Shown: in pieces, positions 36,930 to 45,397 of the stretch
Layout: the number at the start of each line of letters is the position of its first letter
Numbering within the stretch: the stretch's first letter is position 1
NCBI GenBank assembly: GCA_965213575.1
Contig: CBDBZN010000022.1
Span: forward strand, 27,250 to 91,249
Source: JAUHXS01 sp965213575
Lineage (GTDB): Bacteria; Bacteroidota; Bacteroidia; Chitinophagales; JAUHXS01
DNA: 64,000 nt
Reading direction: 5' to 3'
Notes under the pieces: model-generated
What the model was told of the DNA's origin: nothing
The model's input: the letters and a program-made list of their open reading frames with translations, nothing else
The model's database searches: none
Program-made: the position numbers and the translations under genes

Positions 36930-38288
36930 ATGTTTAAGAAAGATAACGATACATATATAAATATAAGTTTAGTAGAAGATGATCCAATCTTCACTAAAAT
37001 ATTAAAAGGAGCTATTTCCCAGAATCCTTGTTTTGCTCTGGCTTGCTGGCAAAGTGGAAATGATTTTTTAAACTGTAAATCTGCCAAAGAGTCTGATATT
37101 ACTATTATAGATTATAATCTTCCTGATATTAAGGGAATAGAATTAGTTGAAAACCTAAAAAAATTCAATGAAGGCAAACGTATTATTATTTCGGGACAAG
37201 AAGATGTAGAAATTGTTGTTAAAGCTTATAAAGCCGGTGTAGATTGTTACATCATCAAAAATGAAAATTGTGTGCCGGAATTAATGAATTCTCTCAAAAA
37301 CCTAACACAAAACATTCTTCTTAACAAAGAACTGGCATCCTTAAAACAACAATTGCATGCTAAAAAAGCAGATAAAATAATAGGTAGAAGTTCAGCCGTT
37401 CATGAGATTAAAGACTTAATTAAAAAAGCCAGTACGGTTGACATATTGACTTTAATTACCGGAGAAAGTGGTGTTGGAAAAGATTTAATAGCAAGAGAGA
37501 TCCATCAAAACTCCAACAGGAAAACACAACCTTTTATTCCGGTTAATATGGCAGCTATTCCTAAAGACTTAATAGAAAGTGAATTATTCGGCCATGAAAA
37601 AGGAGCTTTTACCGGAGCTTTTTCATCTCGAAAAGGTAAATTTGAAGAAGCTAATAAAGGGACTATTTTCTTAGATGAAATAGGAGAAATGGATCTCACT
37701 TTACAAGCAAGATTATTAAGAGTTTTAGAAGATAATATCATTGTTAAAATAGGAAGTAATACTGCTAAAAAATTAGACATTAGAGTTTTAGCTGCAACAA
37801 ATAAAGATTTAATTGCAGAAGTCAAGAAAGGAACTTTTAGAGAAGATTTATATTATCGATTACAAGGTTTCCTAATTCATATTCTGCCTTTAAGGGAGCG
37901 AAAAGACGATATAATAGAACTTGCAGAGTTTTTTTTAAATAGGTTTGTGGTTAAAAACAGTTTTGCTACTATAGAAATAGCTGAATCAGCTAAAAAAGCC
38001 ATGATAAAATATTCTTGGCCGGGTAACGTAAGAGAATTAAAGTCAACTTTAGAAAGGGCAGCACTTTTAACTGATAATAATATCATAACTTCACAAGATC
38101 TAAAATTAGAGCAAAATGTTGATATCATTAATATCAATCCCGAAAAAAACATTACCCTTGATTCTTATAAGCAAAAAATTATTGATGCCTATCTAAAAGA
38201 ATATAATAATGATATTGATTTAGTAGCAAATAAATTAGATATAGGAAGAGCGACTATTTATAGAATGATTAAAAAAAATGAGAATTGA
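36930..38288 (+). CDS. Sigma-54-dependent response regulator (NtrC family)
   Basis: This 452-residue regulator has a receiver domain (about 10-125) with phosphoacceptor D61 in TIIDYNLPDIKG, an AAA+ domain (about 150-375) with Walker A GESGVGKD, the sigma-54 contact loop GAFTGA and the Arg finger region REDLYYRLQ, and a C-terminal Fis-type helix-turn-helix (about 410-452, ANKLDIGRATIYRMI). It follows the hybrid kinase by eight bases, so the two probably form one signalling pair acting on sigma-54 promoters. Its stop codon overlaps the start of the aminopeptidase gene. Confidence 0.93.
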   Translation: MFKKDNDTYINISLVEDDPIFTKILKGAISQNPCFALACWQSGNDFLNCKSAKESDITIIDYNLPDIKGIELVENLKKFNEGKRIIISGQEDVEIVVKAYKAGVDCYIIKNENCVPELMNSLKNLTQNILLNKELASLKQQLHAKKADKIIGRSSAVHEIKDLIKKASTVDILTLITGESGVGKDLIAREIHQNSNRKTQPFIPVNMAAIPKDLIESELFGHEKGAFTGAFSSRKGKFEEANKGTIFLDEIGEMDLTLQARLLRVLEDNIIVKIGSNTAKKLDIRVLAATNKDLIAEVKKGTFREDLYYRLQGFLIHILPLRERKDDIIELAEFFLNRFVVKNSFATIEIAESAKKAMIKYSWPGNVRELKSTLERAALLTDNNIITSQDLKLEQNVDIININPEKNITLDSYKQKIIDAYLKEYNNDIDLVANKLDIGRATIYRMIKKNEN

Positions 38289-39388
38289 TGAGAAATATCT
38301 ATGAGAAATATGCAGATCTATTAATAAATTACTGTTTAGAACTTAAAGAAGGAGAAAAGTTATATGTAGTGTCTTCTTATTTGGCCGAACCACTATTACA
38401 AGAATTATATAAAGCAGGATTAAAAGTTGGAGGGCATGTAGTCTTTGATATTTCATTCAGAGATCAAGAACAGATATTTTATGAAAATACAGTAGAAGAT
38501 GGCCAATTAACTTTTATTAACCCTATCAAAAAGATGGCATTTGAAAGTTTTGATGCTTATTTAAATATTATTTCGCCATTTAATTTAAAAGCCGGCCAAA
38601 ATATAGATAGCGATAAAAGAAAAACAGCCCAAGAAGCAGGCCGGGAAACAATGAAGATGTATATGAAGAGGACGGGAAGTGGAGATATGAGGCGTTCCTT
38701 ATGCCTTTTCCCAACTGATGCAGGAGCACAGGAAGCCGGCATGTCTCTCAGGGAATATGAACAATTTGTGTTTAATGCTTGCCGGTTAACAGAAGAAGAC
38801 CCTAAAAATGCTTGGCTAGAAGTGAGAAAAACTCAACATAATATTGTAGAGGTATTAAATAGCCGAGAAAAAGTTGCTTATAAAGGCGAAAATATAGATA
38901 TCAGTTTCTCCACAAAAGGCCGTAAATGGATCAACTCTGATGGGCGAGCAAATATGCCTTCCGGCGAAGTTTATACTTCTCCGGTAGAAGATTCAGTAAA
39001 TGGTTGGGTAAAATATACTTATCCATCGATATATATGGGGCATGAAGTACAAGATGTAGAGTTGGAAGTAAAAGATGGGGAGGTTATTAAGTGGAAGGCT
39101 TCTAGAGGAAAAGACTTTTTAGATAAGATTTTCGCTATGCCCGGTGCTACCCGATTTGGTGAGGCTGCGATTGGTACAAATAAACAAATTCAACAGATGA
39201 CGAGAAATATTTTGTTTGATGAAAAGATAGGCGGTACCATTCATATGGCAATAGGGCAATCTTATTATCAAGCCGGTGGAAAAAATGAATCGGCCGTACA
39301 TTGGGATATGATCACTGATATGAAAAATGGCGGTGAAATATTCGCGGATGGTGAGAAAATCTACCAGAATGGCGAATTTTTGATTTAA
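38288..39388 (+). CDS. M29 family aminopeptidase
   Basis: This 366-residue cytosolic metallo-aminopeptidase (AmpS/aminopeptidase T type) carries the family metal ligands: Glu in NMPSGEVYTSP, Glu in RFGEAAIGTN, His in GGTIHMAIGQSYYQ and the His/Asp pair in AVHWDMITDM. The start ATG at 38288 overlaps the stop of the sigma-54 regulator (TGATG). Substrate range cannot be read from sequence. Co-location with the regulator pair may be only operonic. Confidence 0.9.
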   Translation: MRNIYEKYADLLINYCLELKEGEKLYVVSSYLAEPLLQELYKAGLKVGGHVVFDISFRDQEQIFYENTVEDGQLTFINPIKKMAFESFDAYLNIISPFNLKAGQNIDSDKRKTAQEAGRETMKMYMKRTGSGDMRRSLCLFPTDAGAQEAGMSLREYEQFVFNACRLTEEDPKNAWLEVRKTQHNIVEVLNSREKVAYKGENIDISFSTKGRKWINSDGRANMPSGEVYTSPVEDSVNGWVKYTYPSIYMGHEVQDVELEVKDGEVIKWKASRGKDFLDKIFAMPGATRFGEAAIGTNKQIQQMTRNILFDEKIGGTIHMAIGQSYYQAGGKNESAVHWDMITDMKNGGEIFADGEKIYQNGEFLI

Positions 39389-39494
39389 CTCTTGGATGAG
39401 TACTTAAAACTGGAATTTGAAACTGCTTATAAATAGTTAGCATCTTTACTATCTTAATTTTCCAATCTGTAATTTTTAATCTTAAATTTACTTT

Positions 39495-40610
39495 ATGGAA
39501 TCTCAAAAAGAATCAATTGATTATGCCGGCTATTTAAAACTAGACCAGATCCTTAATGCACAATTTCCTAAAAGTGCTGACTATGGTAAGCCTGCTCATG
39601 ATGAAATGCTTTTTATCATCATTCATCAAGCATATGAATTATGGTTTAAGCAAATTATCTATGAATTAGATTCCATTATCCTGATGTTTCAAGAGCATGA
39701 AGTAGATGAGAAAAAGTTAGGTATTGCAGTAAGCAGATTGGATAGGATACGAGAAATTCAAAAGATATTAATAGATCAGATTCGTATATTAGAAACCATG
39801 ACACCACTAGATTTTCTTGATTATCGGGATTATCTGGTGCCTGCTTCTGGTTTTCAAAGTGGGCAATTTAGACTTTTAGAGAAAAAATTAGGATTAGATA
39901 TTCCGCAAAGGATTAAATACAATAATCGAGATTACCATGAATCGCTGACGGACAAAGAAAAATCAATCGCCCTTGAGGCTGAAAAACAAGACACACTGTT
40001 TGACTTAGTAAATCAATGGTTGGAGCGAACGCCTTTTTTAAACTTTGAAGGCTTTGATTTTTTAAAAGAGTATAAAGCAGCGGTGACTAAAATGTTGAAT
40101 AACGAGAAACAGACAATATTAACCAACACTATCATACCTGAAGAAGATAAGCCTAGAAGAATACAAATGATTGAAGCAACGGAAGAATATTTTCAATCTA
40201 TCTTTGATAAAAAGAAACACGATGCGCTGGTAGAAAAAGGAGATCGGAAGCTTTCTTACCAAGCGACTTTAGCGGCGCTGTTTATTAATCTGTATAGAGA
40301 TCAGCCAATTTTGCATTTACCTTATAGAATGTTAGCTGCATTATTAGATATTGACGAGCTCTTTACTACATGGCGATACCGACATTCGTTAATGGTACTG
40401 CGAATGATAGGGAAGAAAGTAGGTACAGGAGGGTCTTCCGGCCACGATTATTTAAAAAATACTGCTGAAAAACATAAGATTTTTGAAGATTTATTTAATC
40501 TTTCCACGTTGCTGATTCCTCGATCAGATCTACCGGACTTGCCAAAGCATATTGAGCAAAAATTAGCATTCCATTATACTGTTGAGCATGGAAATTATAC
40601 TGGTAAATGA
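39495..40610 (+). CDS. kynA: Tryptophan 2,3-dioxygenase
   Basis: TDO opens the tryptophan indole ring to N-formylkynurenine using heme. The 371-residue protein has the N-terminal substrate motif YLKLDQILNAQFPKS, HDEMLFIIIHQAYELWFKQI, and MTPLDFLDYRDYLVPASGFQ with substrate contacts. The heme ligand His lies in WRYRHSLMVLRMIGKK and is followed by GTGGSSGHDYLKNT. It begins a run of catabolic genes, and its stop overlaps the next gene in ATGA. Repeat-like spacer words precede it. Confidence 0.95.
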   Translation: MESQKESIDYAGYLKLDQILNAQFPKSADYGKPAHDEMLFIIIHQAYELWFKQIIYELDSIILMFQEHEVDEKKLGIAVSRLDRIREIQKILIDQIRILETMTPLDFLDYRDYLVPASGFQSGQFRLLEKKLGLDIPQRIKYNNRDYHESLTDKEKSIALEAEKQDTLFDLVNQWLERTPFLNFEGFDFLKEYKAAVTKMLNNEKQTILTNTIIPEEDKPRRIQMIEATEEYFQSIFDKKKHDALVEKGDRKLSYQATLAALFINLYRDQPILHLPYRMLAALLDIDELFTTWRYRHSLMVLRMIGKKVGTGGSSGHDYLKNTAEKHKIFEDLFNLSTLLIPRSDLPDLPKHIEQKLAFHYTVEHGNYTGK

Positions 40611-41398
40611 TGATGAATTTAAATTTAAAAAATAAAACTGCACTCGTTTGTGGCAGTACACAAGGTATTGGAAAGGCATCGGCAATACAACTCGCAGCGC
40701 AAGGTGCAAATATCGTTTTATTAGCCAGGAATGAAGCTAAGCTGAAGTTAATCCAAGAAGAATTAGATACAGATCAGGGACAAAAACATCAATATATAGT
40801 AGCAGATTTTAGCCAGCCTGATAATTTGAAAGAAGTAATTAATACTTTCGTACAATCAAATTCTATACATATCTTAATTAACAATACGGGTGGCCCTCCC
40901 GGAGGCCCAATTGTAGAGGCAGAAACTATAGCTTTCCTGCAAGCTTTTTCCAATCATTTAATATGCAATCATATTTTAGCGCAAGCAGTAATTCCCGGTA
41001 TGAAAGAAGATGGTTTTGGTAGGATTGTCAATATCATCTCCACTTCCGTTAAACAACCTTTAAATGGGTTGGGCGTATCTAATACCATTAGAGGAGCCGT
41101 GGCAAATTGGGCTAAAACGATGGCAAACGAACTAGGTAGATTTGGGATAACTGTTAATAATATATTACCCGGTGCTACGAATACAAAACGATTGCAAAGT
41201 ATTATTGAAAATAAAGCAAAAAAATTAAATCGAACTATAGCCGAAGTGGAAGAGGAGATGCGGTCGGAAATACCTGCTAATCGATTTGCCCAACCGGAAG
41301 AACTGGCAAACGCGGTGGGCTTTTTAGCAAGTCCTGCTGCAAGCTATATCAATGGTACTAATATGCCGGTCGACGGTGGAAGAACAGGTTGCTTATAG
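40607..41398 (+). CDS. SDR family protein with altered catalytic residues
   Basis: This 263-residue short-chain dehydrogenase has the nucleotide motif ALVCGSTQGIGKASAIQLA and NNTGGPPGGP. The usual Tyr-x-x-x-Lys pair is replaced: after IISTSVKQPL comes VSNTIRGA, so Ser and Arg sit where Tyr and Lys are expected. Such atypical SDRs form a recognised subfamily. Three consecutive ATGs at 40607, 40610 and 40613 are possible starts; the first overlaps the TDO stop. The gene is tightly bound into the tryptophan catabolic operon, but its reaction is unknown. Confidence 0.85.
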   Translation: MMMNLNLKNKTALVCGSTQGIGKASAIQLAAQGANIVLLARNEAKLKLIQEELDTDQGQKHQYIVADFSQPDNLKEVINTFVQSNSIHILINNTGGPPGGPIVEAETIAFLQAFSNHLICNHILAQAVIPGMKEDGFGRIVNIISTSVKQPLNGLGVSNTIRGAVANWAKTMANELGRFGITVNNILPGATNTKRLQSIIENKAKKLNRTIAEVEEEMRSEIPANRFAQPEELANAVGFLASPAASYINGTNMPVDGGRTGCL

Positions 41399-41399
41399 T

Positions 41400-42845
41400 A
41401 TGAAAAAGATCCTTAATTATATTAATGGTAAGTTAGTTGAGCCTACTACCGGTAAATTTCTCGACAACTATAATCCCGCTATTGGAGAAGTATACAGTTT
41501 GATTCCTGATTCCGGAAGTAGAGATGTAGATAAAGCAGTCATAGCAGCACAAAATGCCTTTGAAGATTGGTCGGGTAGGACTGCCAAAGAGCGATCAAAT
41601 ATCATGTTGAAAATCGCAGCATTATTAGAAAGCAGGCTAGATGAATTAGCATTAGCTGAATCTATTGACAATGGCAAGCCGGTTAAGTTAGCTAGAAAAG
41701 TAGATATACCCAGGGCAGTAGATAATTTCAGCTTTTTTGCGACAGCAATACTTCACTTTGCAAGTGAGTCGCACTCAATGGAAAACATTGCATTAAATTA
41801 TACCTTAAGAGAGCCCTTAGGTGTAGTGGGTTGTATTTCCCCCTGGAATCTTCCACTATACCTGTTTACCTGGAAAATAGCTCCGGCTATTGCAACGGGT
41901 AATTGTGTAGTAGCTAAACCTTCAGAGATCACTCCAATGACTGCTTATTTATTATCGGAGATATGCATTGAAGCTGGCTTGCCTCCCGGCGTATTGAATA
42001 TTGTGCATGGATTAGGGCCTAGTGTGGGAACAGCCATCACAAAACATATAGATATTAAAGCTATATCCTTTACAGGAGGAACTAAAACCGGAGAAGAGAT
42101 CGCGAAAATAGCAGGCCCTATGTTCAAAAAACTTTCTCTAGAACTAGGTGGTAAAAATCCTAATATCATTTTTGCTGATTGCGATTATGATGATGCGTTG
42201 CGAACAACTATGCATTCTTCTTTCGCAAATCAAGGCCAAATATGCCTCTGCGGTTCCAGAATATTTGTAGAACAGCCAATATATGAAAAGTTTAAAAAAG
42301 ATTTTGTAGCTAAAACTAAAGCTTTAAAAGTAGGTGATCCAAGGAAAGAAGATGTTAATTTAGGGGCTATCGTGTCTCAAGCTCATATGAAAAAGATCCT
42401 TTCCTATATCGAACTTGCTAAAAAAGAAGGTGGAGCTATTTTAACCGGAGGTAATAAAGCTGAAATAGGCGGTGAGAACAAAAATGGTTGGTATATTAAT
42501 CCTACTATTATCGAAGGATTAAGCTTTGATTGTAGGACAAATCAAGAAGAAATATTTGGCCCGGTAGTCACTATTATGCCTTTTGAAACAGAAGAGGAAG
42601 TTTTAACTTATGCGAATAGTACTGGATATGGACTAGCCGCTACTGTGTGGACTAAAAATCTTACAAGGGCTCACCGCATTGCAGATAAATTAGAATCTGG
42701 GATCGTGTGGGTAAATTGTTGGTTGGTACGAGATTTGCGTACACCTTTTGGAGGAATGAAGAATTCAGGAATTGGTAGAGAAGGAGGTTTTGAAGCATTG
42801 AATTTTTTTACTGAACCCAAAAATATTTGTGTTAAATGGAATTAA
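41400..42845 (+). CDS. Aldehyde dehydrogenase, 2-aminomuconate 6-semialdehyde dehydrogenase type
   Basis: This 481-residue NAD-dependent aldehyde dehydrogenase has SPWNLPLYLFTWKIAPAIA, SFTGGTKTGEEIA, the general base Glu in LSLELGGKNPNIIF and the nucleophile Cys in NQGQICLCGSRIFVE. These details and the position with TDO and a RidA-type deaminase indicate the 2-aminomuconate semialdehyde branch of kynurenine breakdown. The ATG at 41400 follows the SDR stop by one base. Other ALDH substrates cannot be ruled out. Confidence 0.88.
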   Translation: MKKILNYINGKLVEPTTGKFLDNYNPAIGEVYSLIPDSGSRDVDKAVIAAQNAFEDWSGRTAKERSNIMLKIAALLESRLDELALAESIDNGKPVKLARKVDIPRAVDNFSFFATAILHFASESHSMENIALNYTLREPLGVVGCISPWNLPLYLFTWKIAPAIATGNCVVAKPSEITPMTAYLLSEICIEAGLPPGVLNIVHGLGPSVGTAITKHIDIKAISFTGGTKTGEEIAKIAGPMFKKLSLELGGKNPNIIFADCDYDDALRTTMHSSFANQGQICLCGSRIFVEQPIYEKFKKDFVAKTKALKVGDPRKEDVNLGAIVSQAHMKKILSYIELAKKEGGAILTGGNKAEIGGENKNGWYINPTIIEGLSFDCRTNQEEIFGPVVTIMPFETEEEVLTYANSTGYGLAATVWTKNLTRAHRIADKLESGIVWVNCWLVRDLRTPFGGMKNSGIGREGGFEALNFFTEPKNICVKWN

Positions 42846-42852
42846 GAATGAA

Positions 42853-42896
42853 GTTCATAGTTTAGAATTAATAGTTAATAATTCTAAACTATGAAC
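42853..42896. repeat. Perfect 18-base inverted repeat
   Basis: GTTCATAGTTTAGAATTA at 42853-42870 is the exact reverse complement of TAATTCTAAACTATGAAC at 42879-42896, with an eight-base loop. It lies between the ALDH and RidA genes and overlaps a tandem repeat. The AT-rich stem has no T run, so it is not a typical terminator. Confidence 0.8.
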
Positions 42897-42932
42897 TATT
42901 AATTCTAAACTATCAATTAATAATTCTAAACT
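42880..42932 (+). repeat. Three tandem copies of a 21-base AATTCTAAACT unit
   Basis: AATTCTAAACT recurs at 42880, 42901 and 42922, each 21 bases apart, with diverged tails (ATGAACTATT, ATCAATTAAT). The same word with a CTCTAAAC tail appears at about 20955 after the truncated GIY-YIG gene. Unit length and lack of unique spacers rule out CRISPR. Confidence 0.75.
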
Positions 42933-42939
42933 GTTACGC

Positions 42940-43362
42940 ATGTCTGAAAATAATATTTTAAACTCTTCTAAAGCGCCCGAGCCTGTTGGCCTTTATCCCC
43001 ATGCTAGAAAAGTCGGTAATTTACTATTCTTGTCAGGCGTTGGCCCTAGGGAAAAAGGTTCGAAAACAATTCCGGGTGTTGAATTAGATGAAGAAGGAAA
43101 TATTGTCAGTTATGATATAGCGGCGCAATGCCACTCGGTATTTAATAATATTAAATATATCTTAGAGGATTGTGGGTCAAGTTGGAAACAAATTGTAGAC
43201 GTTACTGTGTTTTTAACTAACATAAAAGACGATTTTAAAACGTATAATAAAATTTATGCAGATTATTTTAAAGACAACTTACCCTGTAGAACTACTTTAG
43301 AAATAAATTGTTTACCTACACCAATTGCAATCGAATTGAAAGTAATAGCAACTATAGATTAG
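42940..43362 (+). CDS. RidA family protein, probable 2-aminomuconate deaminase
   Basis: This 140-residue protein has the RidA/YjgF/UK114 fold with GLYPHARKVGNLLFLSGVGP, the conserved Arg in PCRTTLEINCLP and IAIELKVIATID. In tryptophan and 3-hydroxyanthranilate pathways a RidA-type enzyme deaminates 2-aminomuconate to 4-oxalocrotonate. Location directly after the matching dehydrogenase supports this. General imine deaminase activity is the alternative. Confidence 0.85.
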   Translation: MSENNILNSSKAPEPVGLYPHARKVGNLLFLSGVGPREKGSKTIPGVELDEEGNIVSYDIAAQCHSVFNNIKYILEDCGSSWKQIVDVTVFLTNIKDDFKTYNKIYADYFKDNLPCRTTLEINCLPTPIAIELKVIATID

Positions 43363-43482
43363 GTAAATTAATTGAACCGATATAGCAATGATTAGCAAAA
43401 AAAATAATATACATACTTCAATATCTAACTTATTTGAAAATGAATTTAAATTACATATGACATTAAACACAGATTTAAGCAT

Positions 43483-44497
43483 ATGAAATTAGTTTCTTAC
43501 GTACGAGATGATAAACAACAACTAGCTATTCTTTGGAATGACTTTTTATACCGGACAGATTTATTAGATGACAGATTGCCGGATAATATGCTGGATTTTC
43601 TTAAAGGGGAAACTACTACATTGAATTTAGCTAAAAAATATGCAGCTAAAATACAGAAAGGTGAGTTTGATGGTATACCTCTAAAAAAACTTGAAAAGGT
43701 AAAATTGTTAGCCCCTTTACCCAATCCTACTTCTACCCGTGATGCATATGCTTTTAGGCAACATGTTGAAACTGCCAGGCAAAATAGAGGTGTTGAGATG
43801 ATTCCGGAGTTTGATCAGTTCCCCATTTTTTATTTCACAAATCATAACGCAATTTTCGGCCCGGGCATTATTGAATGTATGCCTGATCATTTTAAAAAAT
43901 TAGATTTTGAACTGGAAGTCGCGATTATTATCGGCAAAAAAAGGCCGTAATATATTAGCGAAAGATGCTGATGAATATATTGCAGGGTTTACCATTATGA
44001 ATGATTTTAGTGCTAGGCAATTGCAAATGGAAGAAATGAAATTTAACCTTGGGCCGGCTAAAGGCAAAGATTTTGCAACATCCATAGGGCCATATTGTCT
44101 TACTACTGACGAACTTAAAAAGTATTTAATAGAACCTAAAGAAGGCCACACAGGCAACGCTTATAATCTTAAAATGACCTGTAAAATTAATGATGAAATA
44201 GTTGCAGAAGGTTCGCTCGCTGACATGGATTGGACATTTGCTGAGATTATTGAAAGAGCCTCATATGGTACAGATATTTTGCCCGGTGATCTAATAGGTT
44301 CCGGTACAGTAGGAACAGGATGTTTTTTGGAGTTGAATGGAACAGCTTTAAGGAATGACCCAAAATACATGCCTCGATGGTTAGTGGATGGCGATCATAT
44401 CACGTTGGAAGTAGAGGGTTTAGGAAGCTTAACTAATACAATCAAAAAAAGCACTAGCGAACATTCAATATTAGCTTTAAAGAAGAATAAAGAATAA
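43483..44497 (+). CDS. Fumarylacetoacetate hydrolase family enzyme, with one +1 frameshift
   Basis: The frame breaks in a run of seven A at 43936-43942; with six A it reads EVAIIIGKKGRNILAKDADE and gives 337 residues. Metal-binding residues of the FAH family are visible in DFELEVAIIIG and GFTIMNDFSARQLQ, and the C-terminus has PGDLIGSGTVGTGCFLELNG. The family includes fumarylacetoacetase (tyrosine breakdown) and 4-oxalocrotonate decarboxylase/hydratase types. Next to TDO and the RidA deaminase either could fit. It overlaps the flavin reductase start in TAATG. Confidence 0.85.
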
Positions 44498-45393
44498 TGC
44501 GAAGAATAGATCCCAAAGAAGCAGGTGCCCGAGCATTTTATGCTACACTCACAGAAACTGTAGCTCCACGGCCTATTGCTTTTGCTAGTACAGTGAATGC
44601 TGCCGGAAAGGTAAATTTATCGCCCTTTAGCTTTTTTAATGTCTTTAGTTCCAATCCTCCAATTTTGGTATTTTCTCCTGTGAGAAGAGGAAGAGACGGT
44701 ACAGTAAAAGATACCTTAAATAATGTTCATGACGTAAAGGAAGTAGTTATCAATGTTGTTAATCATAGTATGGTAGAGCAGGTAAGCTTGGCTAGTGCAG
44801 AGTATGACAGTGATATTAATGAATTTATTAAAGCCGGTTTTACCGCTATTGATTCAGAGATAGTGAAGCCTCCAAGAGTTAAAGAAGCCCCAGCTCAGTT
44901 TGAATGCAAGGTAATAGATATCATTGAATTGGGAGAAGAAGGAGGAGCAGGAAATCTGGTAATATGTGAAGTGGTCTTAGCACATATTCAAGAAGATCTT
45001 TTTGATGAAGAAGGACATATAAATCCTCATAAAATTGATTTAGTTTCAAGAATGGGCCAAAATTATTATTGCAGAGCTACAGGCGATAATGTCTTTATTG
45101 TTGAGAAACCAATTGGCAAGATCTGTATTGGAATAGATAAAATTCCTGAAAATATTCGTAATAGTAAAGTGTTAACGGGCAATGATTTAGGTAAATTAGG
45201 AAATGTAGAACAACTGCCCGGTAAAGCTGAAGTAGCAGCTATGAAAGAAGGCTTATCTACTGTTTTTACTCAATTTGGCAAAGATCCGAATGGATTGATG
45301 AAGAATATCCATGAATATGCTAAAGAGCTATTGGATCAAGGTGAGGTTAATGAAGCATGGAAAGTTTTACTAACGCAGGATTCTGCCGATTAA
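44497..45393 (+). CDS. Flavin reductase family FMN-binding protein
   Basis: This 298-residue protein has the FMN-binding split-barrel: ETVAPRPIAFASTVNAAGKV, NLSPFSFFNVFSSNPPILVF and KEVVINVVNHSMVEQVSLAS. The C-terminal about 100 residues are helical and not part of the flavin domain. Such proteins frequently accompany aromatic amino acid catabolic genes in Bacteroidota, where they may supply reduced flavin or act as oxidoreductases. Partner enzyme here is unknown. Confidence 0.85.
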   Translation: MRRIDPKEAGARAFYATLTETVAPRPIAFASTVNAAGKVNLSPFSFFNVFSSNPPILVFSPVRRGRDGTVKDTLNNVHDVKEVVINVVNHSMVEQVSLASAEYDSDINEFIKAGFTAIDSEIVKPPRVKEAPAQFECKVIDIIELGEEGGAGNLVICEVVLAHIQEDLFDEEGHINPHKIDLVSRMGQNYYCRATGDNVFIVEKPIGKICIGIDKIPENIRNSKVLTGNDLGKLGNVEQLPGKAEVAAMKEGLSTVFTQFGKDPNGLMKNIHEYAKELLDQGEVNEAWKVLLTQDSAD

Positions 45394-45397
45394 CACC

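Noticed and set aside
42880..42932. Possible small CRISPR array from regularly spaced repeats
   Set aside because: The unit is 21 bases with only about 10 bases of variable tail, there are three copies, and no cas genes are in the window.
43907..44497. A second independent FAH-type gene
   Set aside because: It is the 3' part of the gene starting at 43483 after a one-base shift in an A7 run; together they make one full-length protein.
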